This document shows, in pieces, positions 1 to 7,410 of a stretch of DNA of 14,766 nt. The stretch lies in assembly GCA_903924185.1 (NCBI GenBank), contig CAIYAN010000259.1:1-14766 (forward strand), written 5' to 3'. The translations under genes were made by a program, and so were the position numbers. Below the pieces are notes generated by a model. That model was not told the DNA's origin and did not search any database. It worked only from the letters and a program-made list of their open reading frames with translations. Each line of letters starts with the position of its first letter. Positions within the stretch are counted from its first letter, which is position 1. The DNA comes from an uncultured Opitutia bacterium. GTDB taxonomy: Bacteria > Verrucomicrobiota > Verrucomicrobiia > Opitutales > UBA953.

Positions 1-42
1 CTTGGCTGGTAATCGCCAGCAGGCAGAAGAGAGGAAGAAATT

Positions 43-1422
43 TCATTTTTCGGATTTTTCGTTAATTTTGGCGTCAGCGGGAGCCTCGAGTAAATCACCC
101 TTCCGGAGCTCGACGAAACGCTCGCGCATCTCCTTCAGCTTTTCAGGGAAGCGGGCGGAACACTCGTCCTGTTCGAAGGGGTCTTTGGTAAGGTTGAAGA
201 GTTCGGCCTTCCCTTGGGGGTTGGTATGCGGGGCGATGAGTTTCCAGTCGCCATGGAAGACCGCCGAACGCTGGTAATGCGGAATGTAGATGGTGCGCGG
301 AGCGGGCGTCGCATCGGCACCGGTCAACACGGCCCAACGATCGAGCCCATCGAACTTCACGTCCGCCGGCACGGCGGCTCCCGTCAGGCGAGCCATCGTC
401 GGCAGCCAGTCAGCCACATGCATCGGGTGGCTATTCTTGCCGGCGGGCAGGTGACCCGGCCAGCTGACGAACGCGTTGACGCGCATCCCGCCCTCATACG
501 GGGTGTTCTTCCAGCCACGAAGGGGCGCATTCGTGGTGACGGCCGGACTACCCTTGGTCTTACCGACATAGGGATTGCCGCTGCTTTCGATTCCGCCGTT
601 GTCCGAGGTGAAGATGATCACCGTGTTCTCGAGTTGCCCCGAGGCCTTGAGGGCGTCGTAGAGCTCGCCGACCTTAGCATCCAGCTGCGATACAAAGGCC
701 GCATAACGACGAATCGAATCATCTTTCGCTGCGTCGTCATGGAACTTCACGCCCTCATACGCTTTGAAATATTCCTTTGGGGCATCAATCGGGATATGCA
801 CGGCACCAAAGGGTACGTAGGCAAACCACGGTCCGTTCTTCTCGAGAATAACGCGCTTGGCGTCCGCGGCGATCAGTTCGGTGGCATTGCCTTCCTCCTG
901 CAGCAGCACGTCGTTGCGATTCCACGTATCCTCCAAGGAGCCTGGACGATACTTGTGCGTCCACGGGTCGATGGCGCCCGTGAGGAAACCATAGGACTGG
1001 TCGAACCCATACTGGCGGGGGCCCCAAGCAAACTTACCGCCCAGATGCCACTTGCCCGAAATGGACGTGCGATAACCCACGGACTTTAACGCCGAGGCCA
1101 GCGTGTAGGTCCCCTCGGGGAAAGCGCGCATGTTCGTCGGACCGAGCACATGGGGACCGAAGCGACTCGTCCAGCGACCTGAGAGCAAAGCCGTGCGGGT
1201 CGGCGTGCATACCGGTTGCACATAATGGCGATCCAACTCCACCGAAGTCTTGAGAATCTCCGCCATCCGAGGCGTGGTAAATTTTCCGCCATGCCAACTG
1301 ACGTCGGCCCAGCCCATGTCATCCGCGACGATGAGCAACACGTTCGGACGGACCGGTGCAGGGGCCGCCACGACGAACGAGACGATACCGAGACAGGCGA
1401 CGAGGAGACGGAGGGTCTTCAT
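43..1422 (-). CDS. Secreted type I sulfatase (arylsulfatase B-like)
   Basis: Predicted periplasmic or secreted sulfatase of the formylglycine-dependent S1 family, 459 aa, which would hydrolyse sulfate esters, probably on glycans. Seen: a signal peptide (residues 1-20, ending FVVAA); the first metal-binding motif ADDMGW (D34, D35); the modification motif C72-T-P-T-R76, in which Cys72 would become formylglycine; GKWHLG (K124, H126); H209; and FTSDNGG (D274, N275). The LRGWKNTPYEGGMRV stretch near 301-315 and overall spacing resemble arylsulfatase B; family resemblance is from memory. All catalytic residues appear present. I chose ATG at 1422 because it begins directly with the signal peptide; an in-frame TTG at 1461 would add 13 residues before it. 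It is the last gene of the leftward operon, 52 bp after the WD40 gene. No formylglycine-generating enzyme is in the window. The true substrate cannot be read from sequence. The 42 bp beyond the stop hold no convincing terminator. Confidence 0.93.
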   Translation of the reverse strand: MKTLRLLVACLGIVSFVVAAPAPVRPNVLLIVADDMGWADVSWHGGKFTTPRMAEILKTSVELDRHYVQPVCTPTRTALLSGRWTSRFGPHVLGPTNMRAFPEGTYTLASALKSVGYRTSISGKWHLGGKFAWGPRQYGFDQSYGFLTGAIDPWTHKYRPGSLEDTWNRNDVLLQEEGNATELIAADAKRVILEKNGPWFAYVPFGAVHIPIDAPKEYFKAYEGVKFHDDAAKDDSIRRYAAFVSQLDAKVGELYDALKASGQLENTVIIFTSDNGGIESSGNPYVGKTKGSPAVTTNAPLRGWKNTPYEGGMRVNAFVSWPGHLPAGKNSHPMHVADWLPTMARLTGAAVPADVKFDGLDRWAVLTGADATPAPRTIYIPHYQRSAVFHGDWKLIAPHTNPQGKAELFNLTKDPFEQDECSARFPEKLKEMRERFVELRKGDLLEAPADAKINEKSEK

Positions 1423-1448
1423 GGGGGTGCTTTCTTGTAGCACCTCCC
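1423..1448 (-). promoter_or_regulatory. Hairpin abutting the sulfatase start codon
   Basis: On the minus strand the bases just before the sulfatase ATG can fold into a hairpin. The 5' arm is GGAGGTGCT, the loop ACAAGAA, and the 3' arm AGCACCCCC, whose last base touches the ATG. This gives eight base pairs and one A/C mismatch. The 5' arm holds the only strong Shine-Dalgarno-like string (GGGAGG) near this gene, 20 or more bases from the ATG in linear sequence. Folding would either hide it or bring it close to the start. The structure is seen in sequence; any role in translation is inference. Confidence 0.4.
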
Positions 1449-1474
1449 TGCCCTGAAGCAATCTCCAGACAGGC

Positions 1475-4400
1475 CTACTTAGCCTGCGCGACGTTACGCT
1501 TCGGTAGTTTAGCTAGGTAGGCCGACTCCGCCGCCTTCACCTTGGCCCGCTGGGGCTCGACCTGCGGAGAGAGGTCCGCAATCGTACGAGCCAGCTCGAC
1601 GAGGTTCTTCTCGCGGTCGGGCACTTCCTTGGTCGCGGCAGCGAGGGCCTTCTGGGCGGCCAGCCACTTGGCCTTGGCTTCGTCGAGCGTCTTAGCGGCC
1701 GCCACGATAGCCTGCTTCTTCGCTTCCGCCGGCAAGGCCGCTTCGGCTAAACGTGCCTTAGTAGTTGTGATCGCTTGCTGCATCGGGGCTAAGGCCACTT
1801 GGGCCGCATCGACGGCTGCTTGATGCGGGGCGAGCTTGGCGATGTAAGCCTTCTCAACGGCCGCCGGCGCCGCTACTTTCAGCGCATATTCTTTTTGTTG
1901 GGCGAGACGAACCTTCGCTTGCTCGGCTAATTCAGTTTGGTCGGGACCCAATTGCTTCTCCGTTTCGACGAGGACCGCCCGGGCTGCCTCGACCTTGGCG
2001 ACATCGCCTGCCACCAAGGAGCCTGCCTGGGTAACGGCGACGACGGCCGCGAAACGGGCCGCCTGCGCTTGCACAACGGCTTGTTTGGCCTCCGCCAGTT
2101 CCGTCAAGGCCACTGCCAAACGTGCGGCGGTTTCTTTGCTGGAAGTAAAATAACGGAGCGAGAGTAAGCCGGAGACGCCTTGGGTAGCGGCGTCGGCCTC
2201 TGAAGCCTTAGTGACTTGAGCCGTGGCGGCCTGTAAGCGCTTTTCCGTCAACTCGGCCGCCGTCAGGCTGGCCGCTAGCTTACGCTCGGCTGCATCGACT
2301 TTTGCTTGGACAGCGGCTACGGCCGCCTTGGCCTGAGTCAGTTCGGCCGACGCCGTAGCGGCTTCCTTCTTCAAAGTCTCGACGCGAGTCGTCAGTTCCG
2401 CCACGCGCAGGCGGACAGGGCGCATGATGCGGCCATACTCTTCGATGGCGGCTTTAGCGGCGGCGACTTCGGTGTCGCGCTGGCGAATGGCCTCACCCAA
2501 CAAAGCCTGACGTTCGCCTAAAAGTTTAGTCTGGGCCTCGACTTTACCCGCCGCTTCGGCTTCGGCTTGGCGCAGCGGGCCCAGCGGAGCTTCGAGGGAC
2601 GGCAACGCCGCTTTAAGTTCAGTCCAAGCGGCTTCCAGCGGAGGTAGTTTCGCAGCCAAGTCAGCTACCTGCTGGGTCGTAGCCGTCACGCGCGCAAGGG
2701 CGGCCTGGTGCGCCTGCTCGTTCTCCGCTTTCGCAGCGATCGCATCGGCGACATCCGCCTCAAGCTTGGCGAGGCGTTCCTTCTCGGCGAGGACACCGAC
2801 GTTAAATTCAGCCGCCCGCAGGAAAGCGACGTGTTCTTCCCAGCCCGCAATCTGCGACTGCGAATGTTTGGTGAAGGCCTCGGCCGCGGCGGCATCCGAC
2901 TTTAGCTTATTCAACGCAGTCATTTGCCCCTGGACGACCCCTTGACGGGCCTGCAGTGAAGCGAGTTGACCACGGGAAAACTCCAAGGCGGTGGCTTGGG
3001 TCTCACGTTGCTTCTGGGTCGACGCCTTGGTCTTTTCATCGGTCTTCGCACTGGCGAGCACCTTATCCGAATAAGCTAAGGACCCTTCGTCCGTCTTCAC
3101 CTTGGCCTGAAGGTCAACGAGACGGTTAGCGATCCAATCTAGGTCGAGCGACGACTTGGCGGCCAACTCCAGTAAAGCGCGCCGTTCCGTCTTGGCGGGG
3201 GTGAGGGCCTCGCTGGCGACCTTAATTTTAGCGGTCAACTCCGCCTTCGTCTTTTCGTCCGTAGTCTTACTATAGAGGACCGAGCGCATAGCCTCCAATT
3301 CCTTATTGGCCGGCTGATAGCGAACTTCCACCGCGTTAAGTTTCTTCATCACTTCGGCGGAAGCGGCCAAGATGGTGGCATTTTCGGCCTCGGCGGCACG
3401 GAGCTGGGCCAGCGCGGCTTGCGCGTCCGCCGGGGCGCTCGTTGCCTTCGCCCGTAAGCTGACCAATTGCTTTTCGGCTTCGGCGATACGCTCCGCGAGC
3501 TTCGGCGGATTCACCGATATTTGTGTTAGGTCCTGGCCAGACTCGACGTCAAAGAAGCGGACCTCGCCCAGCCAATTGCCCGTCACGAAAACCTTGGAGT
3601 CGGCGAGCGCGACGATTTTAGAGACCACATCGGCCTGCTTGACACCACGGGCATGCGTCAGACGTTTTCCATCGATGGTCCAAAGGGCCGTGGTGCCGTC
3701 GTTACCGCAACTTAATAGACGGCCATCAGGCGTGAAAGCCACGGACTGCACTGAGCCGCCATGCGCAGCCCAGTTGGCCACGCGTTTCCCCGTCTTAAGC
3801 TCCCATGTAGTAATCGTCCCATCGGCCGAACAACTGGCGAGTACGTTGGAGTCCGAGCGCCAAGCGAGGTCGGTCACGCTGGCCTTATGTTGACCGAGGT
3901 TGAAGAACTCGCCCCCATTCTCGGACTCCCAGACCATGACGTTTCCGTTGCGGTCAGCGGTCGCGAGCAGGATACCATCAGGGCTGAAGTCAGCGCCCGT
4001 CACCCATTCGGTGTGTTTGGAAATCGTGTAGAGCAGCTCACCCGTAGCGGTGTCGAAGCACTTCACCTTCTTGGCGTTTGTACCGACGGCGATGCGTTTA
4101 TGGTCTGGGCTGATATCTGCGGACATCAGTTGGTCGAATTCCTTACCGACCTCGGTGACGCGCCGGCCGGACTTCACATCCCAGACGACGGCATGGCCGA
4201 ATTTGCCGCCGCGGCCACCGCCTAAGATGAGTAATGAGCCATTGGCGCTAAACTTCAAAGACCGGGCATACCCTTCGGGATAAGGCAGGACGCCCGCGAG
4301 TTCACGGGACTCGGTATCATAGATGAGAATCTGCTTCTGGCCGGCGACGGCCAAGAGGGAGGTCCAGGGACTGGCCGCCATGGCTGTGACCGCGGTGAGG

Positions 4401-4921
4401 CGCTGGGTGACGACGATCGGATCCAGCAAGACGTGTTCGGGTCGGGCGACTGGGCCCGTGGGCTTACCCGCCCCGGCCGAAAGCGACAGGTCAACCTTGG
4501 GGCGATTGGCGGCACGGGCGATGCTACCCTTGCTCTGTAGGACGCCATCGGCGATCCACTTGGATAATAAAGCCAAGTCCTTCGCTGGCAAAGGAGAGCC
4601 CTCAGGCGGCATGAACGGCTCTTCCTTTTGCGTACTGCAGGTCCACAAGCGGCTACCTCCGGGGTTGCCTGGGTCCACGACGGCGCCACCACCACCGCCG
4701 GCAACGAGGGCAGCATAACTGGTCATATCCAGCCCACCCTTCTTCTTGTCAGGATTATGGCAAGAGAAGCACTTATTCTCCAACAACGGACGGATATGGT
4801 CGTCGTAGGTCAGCTTGACGGCGGCCTCTTGGGCGCGCGCGGTGAGCCCAGTCAGGCCCGTGGCGGCGAGGAGGAGGAAACGGCGCGAGACCGCGCCCAA
4901 ACGCGATGAGAAAGCAGCCAC
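1475..4921 (-). CDS. Exported PSCyt1 cytochrome c / WD40 beta-propeller / giant coiled-coil protein
   Basis: A 1148-aa exported protein with three regions. Residues 1-31 are a signal peptide (SRRFLLLAATGL core, cut near ARAQ). Residues 36-128 form a PSCyt1-type cytochrome c domain with C51-F-S-C54-H55, a probable distal ligand M104 in PFMPPEG, and closing W122 in KWIADG. Residues 175-470 hold seven WD40-like repeats, enough for one closed beta-propeller. Residues 474-1148 are an almost uninterrupted Ala/Lys/Glu/Gln-rich coiled coil. The propeller may bind a partner protein or glycan and the heme may pass electrons, but neither is demonstrated. The start is GTG at 4921, six bases after the stop of the DUF1549 gene; no other start fits the signal peptide. 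SRRF resembles a twin-arginine motif, but c-type cytochromes are normally Sec-exported, so Sec is likelier. The first two regions are typical of PVC bacteria; the coil length stands out. No DUF1549 domain is attached here. Confidence 0.88.
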   Translation of the reverse strand: MAAFSSRLGAVSRRFLLLAATGLTGLTARAQEAAVKLTYDDHIRPLLENKCFSCHNPDKKKGGLDMTSYAALVAGGGGGAVVDPGNPGGSRLWTCSTQKEEPFMPPEGSPLPAKDLALLSKWIADGVLQSKGSIARAANRPKVDLSLSAGAGKPTGPVARPEHVLLDPIVVTQRLTAVTAMAASPWTSLLAVAGQKQILIYDTESRELAGVLPYPEGYARSLKFSANGSLLILGGGRGGKFGHAVVWDVKSGRRVTEVGKEFDQLMSADISPDHKRIAVGTNAKKVKCFDTATGELLYTISKHTEWVTGADFSPDGILLATADRNGNVMVWESENGGEFFNLGQHKASVTDLAWRSDSNVLASCSADGTITTWELKTGKRVANWAAHGGSVQSVAFTPDGRLLSCGNDGTTALWTIDGKRLTHARGVKQADVVSKIVALADSKVFVTGNWLGEVRFFDVESGQDLTQISVNPPKLAERIAEAEKQLVSLRAKATSAPADAQAALAQLRAAEAENATILAASAEVMKKLNAVEVRYQPANKELEAMRSVLYSKTTDEKTKAELTAKIKVASEALTPAKTERRALLELAAKSSLDLDWIANRLVDLQAKVKTDEGSLAYSDKVLASAKTDEKTKASTQKQRETQATALEFSRGQLASLQARQGVVQGQMTALNKLKSDAAAAEAFTKHSQSQIAGWEEHVAFLRAAEFNVGVLAEKERLAKLEADVADAIAAKAENEQAHQAALARVTATTQQVADLAAKLPPLEAAWTELKAALPSLEAPLGPLRQAEAEAAGKVEAQTKLLGERQALLGEAIRQRDTEVAAAKAAIEEYGRIMRPVRLRVAELTTRVETLKKEAATASAELTQAKAAVAAVQAKVDAAERKLAASLTAAELTEKRLQAATAQVTKASEADAATQGVSGLLSLRYFTSSKETAARLAVALTELAEAKQAVVQAQAARFAAVVAVTQAGSLVAGDVAKVEAARAVLVETEKQLGPDQTELAEQAKVRLAQQKEYALKVAAPAAVEKAYIAKLAPHQAAVDAAQVALAPMQQAITTTKARLAEAALPAEAKKQAIVAAAKTLDEAKAKWLAAQKALAAATKEVPDREKNLVELARTIADLSPQVEPQRAKVKAAESAYLAKLPKRNVAQAK

Positions 4922-4927
4922 GGGAGA

Positions 4928-7408
4928 TTAATGGGTAAAGACGAATTCCTTGGAGTTCAGTAACGCCCAGAAAGCATCCTCGAGGACCGCCTGCCGGCTG
5001 GCGGGGTCACTTGCCAAGGCCTTGAGTACAGCGTCTTTCTCGGCCGCCAACGGGTGCCGGCCGAAGACGCGCATAAAGAGGTCGGTGACGATGACGTCGT
5101 TCGACTTACCATCCGCAATGAGCCGTTCGACTACGCGGCCACGGCGGATACGGTCGTTGATGGCATCACCATTCATGAGGTGAAGTGCCTGCGAGAGGTT
5201 AGGATCGGTCTTCACCTCACTGGAGGATACCGACTCACGCTTGGCGCGGCCGAAGGTCGTCAGGAAGTAGTTACTGACCGCACCGTCGGCGATTTGCACG
5301 GCACGGGCCCCGATCGGCAAGCCTTGGAACTTATTCGGCGTTTCGGTGATTTGCGAGATGGCGTCGAGCAGAACCTCGGCACGGACGCGGCGGACTTGGG
5401 CCCGGGCAAAGTTCAGTTTATCGCCGCCATTGCTGGCGTTTGTCTTGGATGAACGCTGGTAGGCGGCCGAGCTCACCACGTCTTTCACCAACTTACGGAC
5501 GTCATACTTGTAGTCGGTCAGGTGCTGAGCCAGTTGGTCAAGCAGATCCGGATTGGACGGCGGATTGGAGACGCGCACGTCATCCACGGGATCCACGACG
5601 CCGACGCCCAAGAAGTGCGCCCAGACGATATTGGAGATATTGCGGGCGAACCACGGGTTCCGCGGCGAGGCAATCCACTCAGCCAAAGCCTTGCGGCGGT
5701 CATCGCCAGGCTTGAGGTCAGGCTCCTCGCCCCCGAGGAACTTTGGCTTCACGTTGGCCTTAGTTAGGAAGTGCTGAGACTCCCCGTTCTTGCTGTTGTA
5801 GATGATGACTTCTTGAGGATCGTCGGTGTTCTTCCGGCCAATCTGCGCGAAGAAAGCATTGAAACCATAGTAGTCGCTCATCGTCCAGCGGTCGAACGGG
5901 TGGTTATGGCACTGGGCGCACTGGATGCGCATGCCCATGAACACTTGGGCGACGTTTTCGCTGAGCTTTAACTTATCCAGTTCGGTCTGGTAGAAGTTCA
6001 CCGGCGGGTTGGAGACCGTGCCGCCGTTCGCAGACAGTAGGTCGACGACCACCTCGTTCAACGGCTGGTTCTGGCCGATGCGGTCAGCAAGCCAGTTGTA
6101 GTAGAGGAGCGAGTTTTTGTAAAACGGCGGCTGGTTATTACCCCCATTGATACCGGAACGAATCTGGAGTAACTCGGACCACTTCATGACCCATAGTTCC
6201 GTAAATTCTTTACGCTGCAACAGCACGTCAACCAACTGGGACCGCTTATCGGGGCGCTTATCCGCCAGAAACGCCTGCACTTCCTCGGGCTTGGGATAAA
6301 GCCCGACGACATCGATGTAGACGCGGCGGACATATTCCTCATCGGTGCAGAGGCCTGAAGGCGCAATACGAAGACGGTGCAGGCGTTCGTTCACCGCGGT
6401 GTCGACGTAATTATAGGCTTCGGCCTGCGGACGGGTATAGACGAGGTCCTTGGGAATCACAATCACTTGGGCGGTCACGCTGAAGACATTGAAGCGGGCC
6501 AACATGAAGGCCGCCCCGCGGTCGGCGGAAGTCACCACACCCTGCTTGGTGACCTTCGCGACCGGGTCGTTATTGGACATGAACAGCGCCAGGCTGGTCA
6601 CATCGCGGTCAGTGCCGTCGGAATAGGTGGCGCGGACGGTGATCTGCTGAGTGGCGTTGGCCCCTTCCAAGACGATTTGCTTGGGGAAGACCTCGATCCC
6701 AGTCACCGTGGCCACGTCGGACGCGTCGTCGTGGGCGCCATTAGCGATCCATTCCAGCAGGGTTCGATTATAGGTCGAATCTGCCTCGAAGACTTTATTG
6801 CCCGTGTGCGGCACGGCACCGATAGACTTCTCGATCAACGTGCTTTCCTCGGGAATGGCTAAGTTGATACGACGGCCGATCATCTCACGGGTCAGGCGGC
6901 TATAGTCGCCGGCGGGGTCCATGCCGAAAAGCGAGAGACGGAAACCGTCCTTACCGCGGGCCGCACCGTGACAACCGCCTGCATTGCAGCCGCCGCGGAG
7001 AAAAACCGGCATCACATCGAGGCGGAAGGAAACCGCGCGATCCTTGAGGCCATTCTTGACCTGGACAGGAATCTTCGCCGAAAGACCGCCCAATTCGGCG
7101 ATGACTTCGGTGGCACCGCTGTCGGCGATGGCATGCGCGGAATACTCTTCCAGGGAAGCCACCTTTGAATCAGCCACGTGCAGGTTAGCAAAAGCCGTCA
7201 CATCGCGGGTCGTGGCGTCCTTGAAGGTCGCCAGCACCACTAAGCGATGGAAGTCGCGCTTGGACTCGAGGGATACCGCGGCCGGGAAGATTTCGAGCTT
7301 CTCAATCTGCGTGAGCTTTTGCGTCAGGTCGGCCGGAGCCGGAGCGGCCGTCAGGAAAGCCGGGGTGCACGCCGCCAGGTAAGAGAAGAGCAGTCGAAAT
7401 GAAGTCAT
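4928..7408 (-). CDS. Exported Big_2-like / DUF1549 / DUF1553 cytochrome-like protein
   Basis: An 826-aa exported protein of the DUF1549-DUF1553 (PSCyt2-PSD1) type, frequent in Planctomycetes and Verrucomicrobia and of unproven function. Layout: signal peptide 1-22; bacterial Ig-like domain about 34-117; a heme domain about 125-228 with C141-N-A-G-G-C146-H147 (CX4CH, not CXXCH) and closing LLEWIANGA; a second Ig-like domain about 235-318; DUF1549 about 335-535 with the signature C497-A-Q-C500-H501-NHPFDRW; DUF1553 about 570-820, with NPWFARNISNIVWAHFLG near 584-601 and RRVRAEVLLDAI near 673-684. Length and order are as usual for the family, so it looks intact. The ATG follows the upstream TAA by two bases (TAACCATG), and the next gene starts six bases after its own stop, so translational coupling is likely. 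These proteins usually sit beside DUF1501 and PSCyt1 genes, as here. Redox activity towards an envelope substrate is inference. Confidence 0.92.
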   Translation of the reverse strand: MTSFRLLFSYLAACTPAFLTAAPAPADLTQKLTQIEKLEIFPAAVSLESKRDFHRLVVLATFKDATTRDVTAFANLHVADSKVASLEEYSAHAIADSGATEVIAELGGLSAKIPVQVKNGLKDRAVSFRLDVMPVFLRGGCNAGGCHGAARGKDGFRLSLFGMDPAGDYSRLTREMIGRRINLAIPEESTLIEKSIGAVPHTGNKVFEADSTYNRTLLEWIANGAHDDASDVATVTGIEVFPKQIVLEGANATQQITVRATYSDGTDRDVTSLALFMSNNDPVAKVTKQGVVTSADRGAAFMLARFNVFSVTAQVIVIPKDLVYTRPQAEAYNYVDTAVNERLHRLRIAPSGLCTDEEYVRRVYIDVVGLYPKPEEVQAFLADKRPDKRSQLVDVLLQRKEFTELWVMKWSELLQIRSGINGGNNQPPFYKNSLLYYNWLADRIGQNQPLNEVVVDLLSANGGTVSNPPVNFYQTELDKLKLSENVAQVFMGMRIQCAQCHNHPFDRWTMSDYYGFNAFFAQIGRKNTDDPQEVIIYNSKNGESQHFLTKANVKPKFLGGEEPDLKPGDDRRKALAEWIASPRNPWFARNISNIVWAHFLGVGVVDPVDDVRVSNPPSNPDLLDQLAQHLTDYKYDVRKLVKDVVSSAAYQRSSKTNASNGGDKLNFARAQVRRVRAEVLLDAISQITETPNKFQGLPIGARAVQIADGAVSNYFLTTFGRAKRESVSSSEVKTDPNLSQALHLMNGDAINDRIRRGRVVERLIADGKSNDVIVTDLFMRVFGRHPLAAEKDAVLKALASDPASRQAVLEDAFWALLNSKEFVFTH

Positions 7409-7410
7409 GG

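Noticed and set aside
4..20. Small inverted repeat GCTGG/CCAGC after the sulfatase stop, considered as operon terminator
   Set aside because: Only five base pairs with no following U-run on the minus strand; too weak to call, and the window ends here.
2..277. Plus-strand open frame at the left edge
   Set aside because: Mostly antisense to the sulfatase C-terminus; composition and lack of motifs point to a shadow frame.
214..1089. Long plus-strand open frame of 291 codons opposite the sulfatase gene
   Set aside because: It lies wholly antisense to a gene with clear sulfatase motifs, is rich in Arg/Gly/His as expected of a GC-rich shadow frame, and shows no domain or signal peptide.
3372..3893. 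Plus-strand open frame of 173 codons opposite the WD40 gene
   Set aside because: Antisense to well-supported WD40 repeats and the start of the coil, with no recognisable features of its own.
4862..4894. Tat signal on the WD40-cytochrome protein (SRRFLLL)
   Set aside because: It lacks the full S-R-R-x-F-L-K pattern, and heme c is attached to unfolded protein after Sec export.
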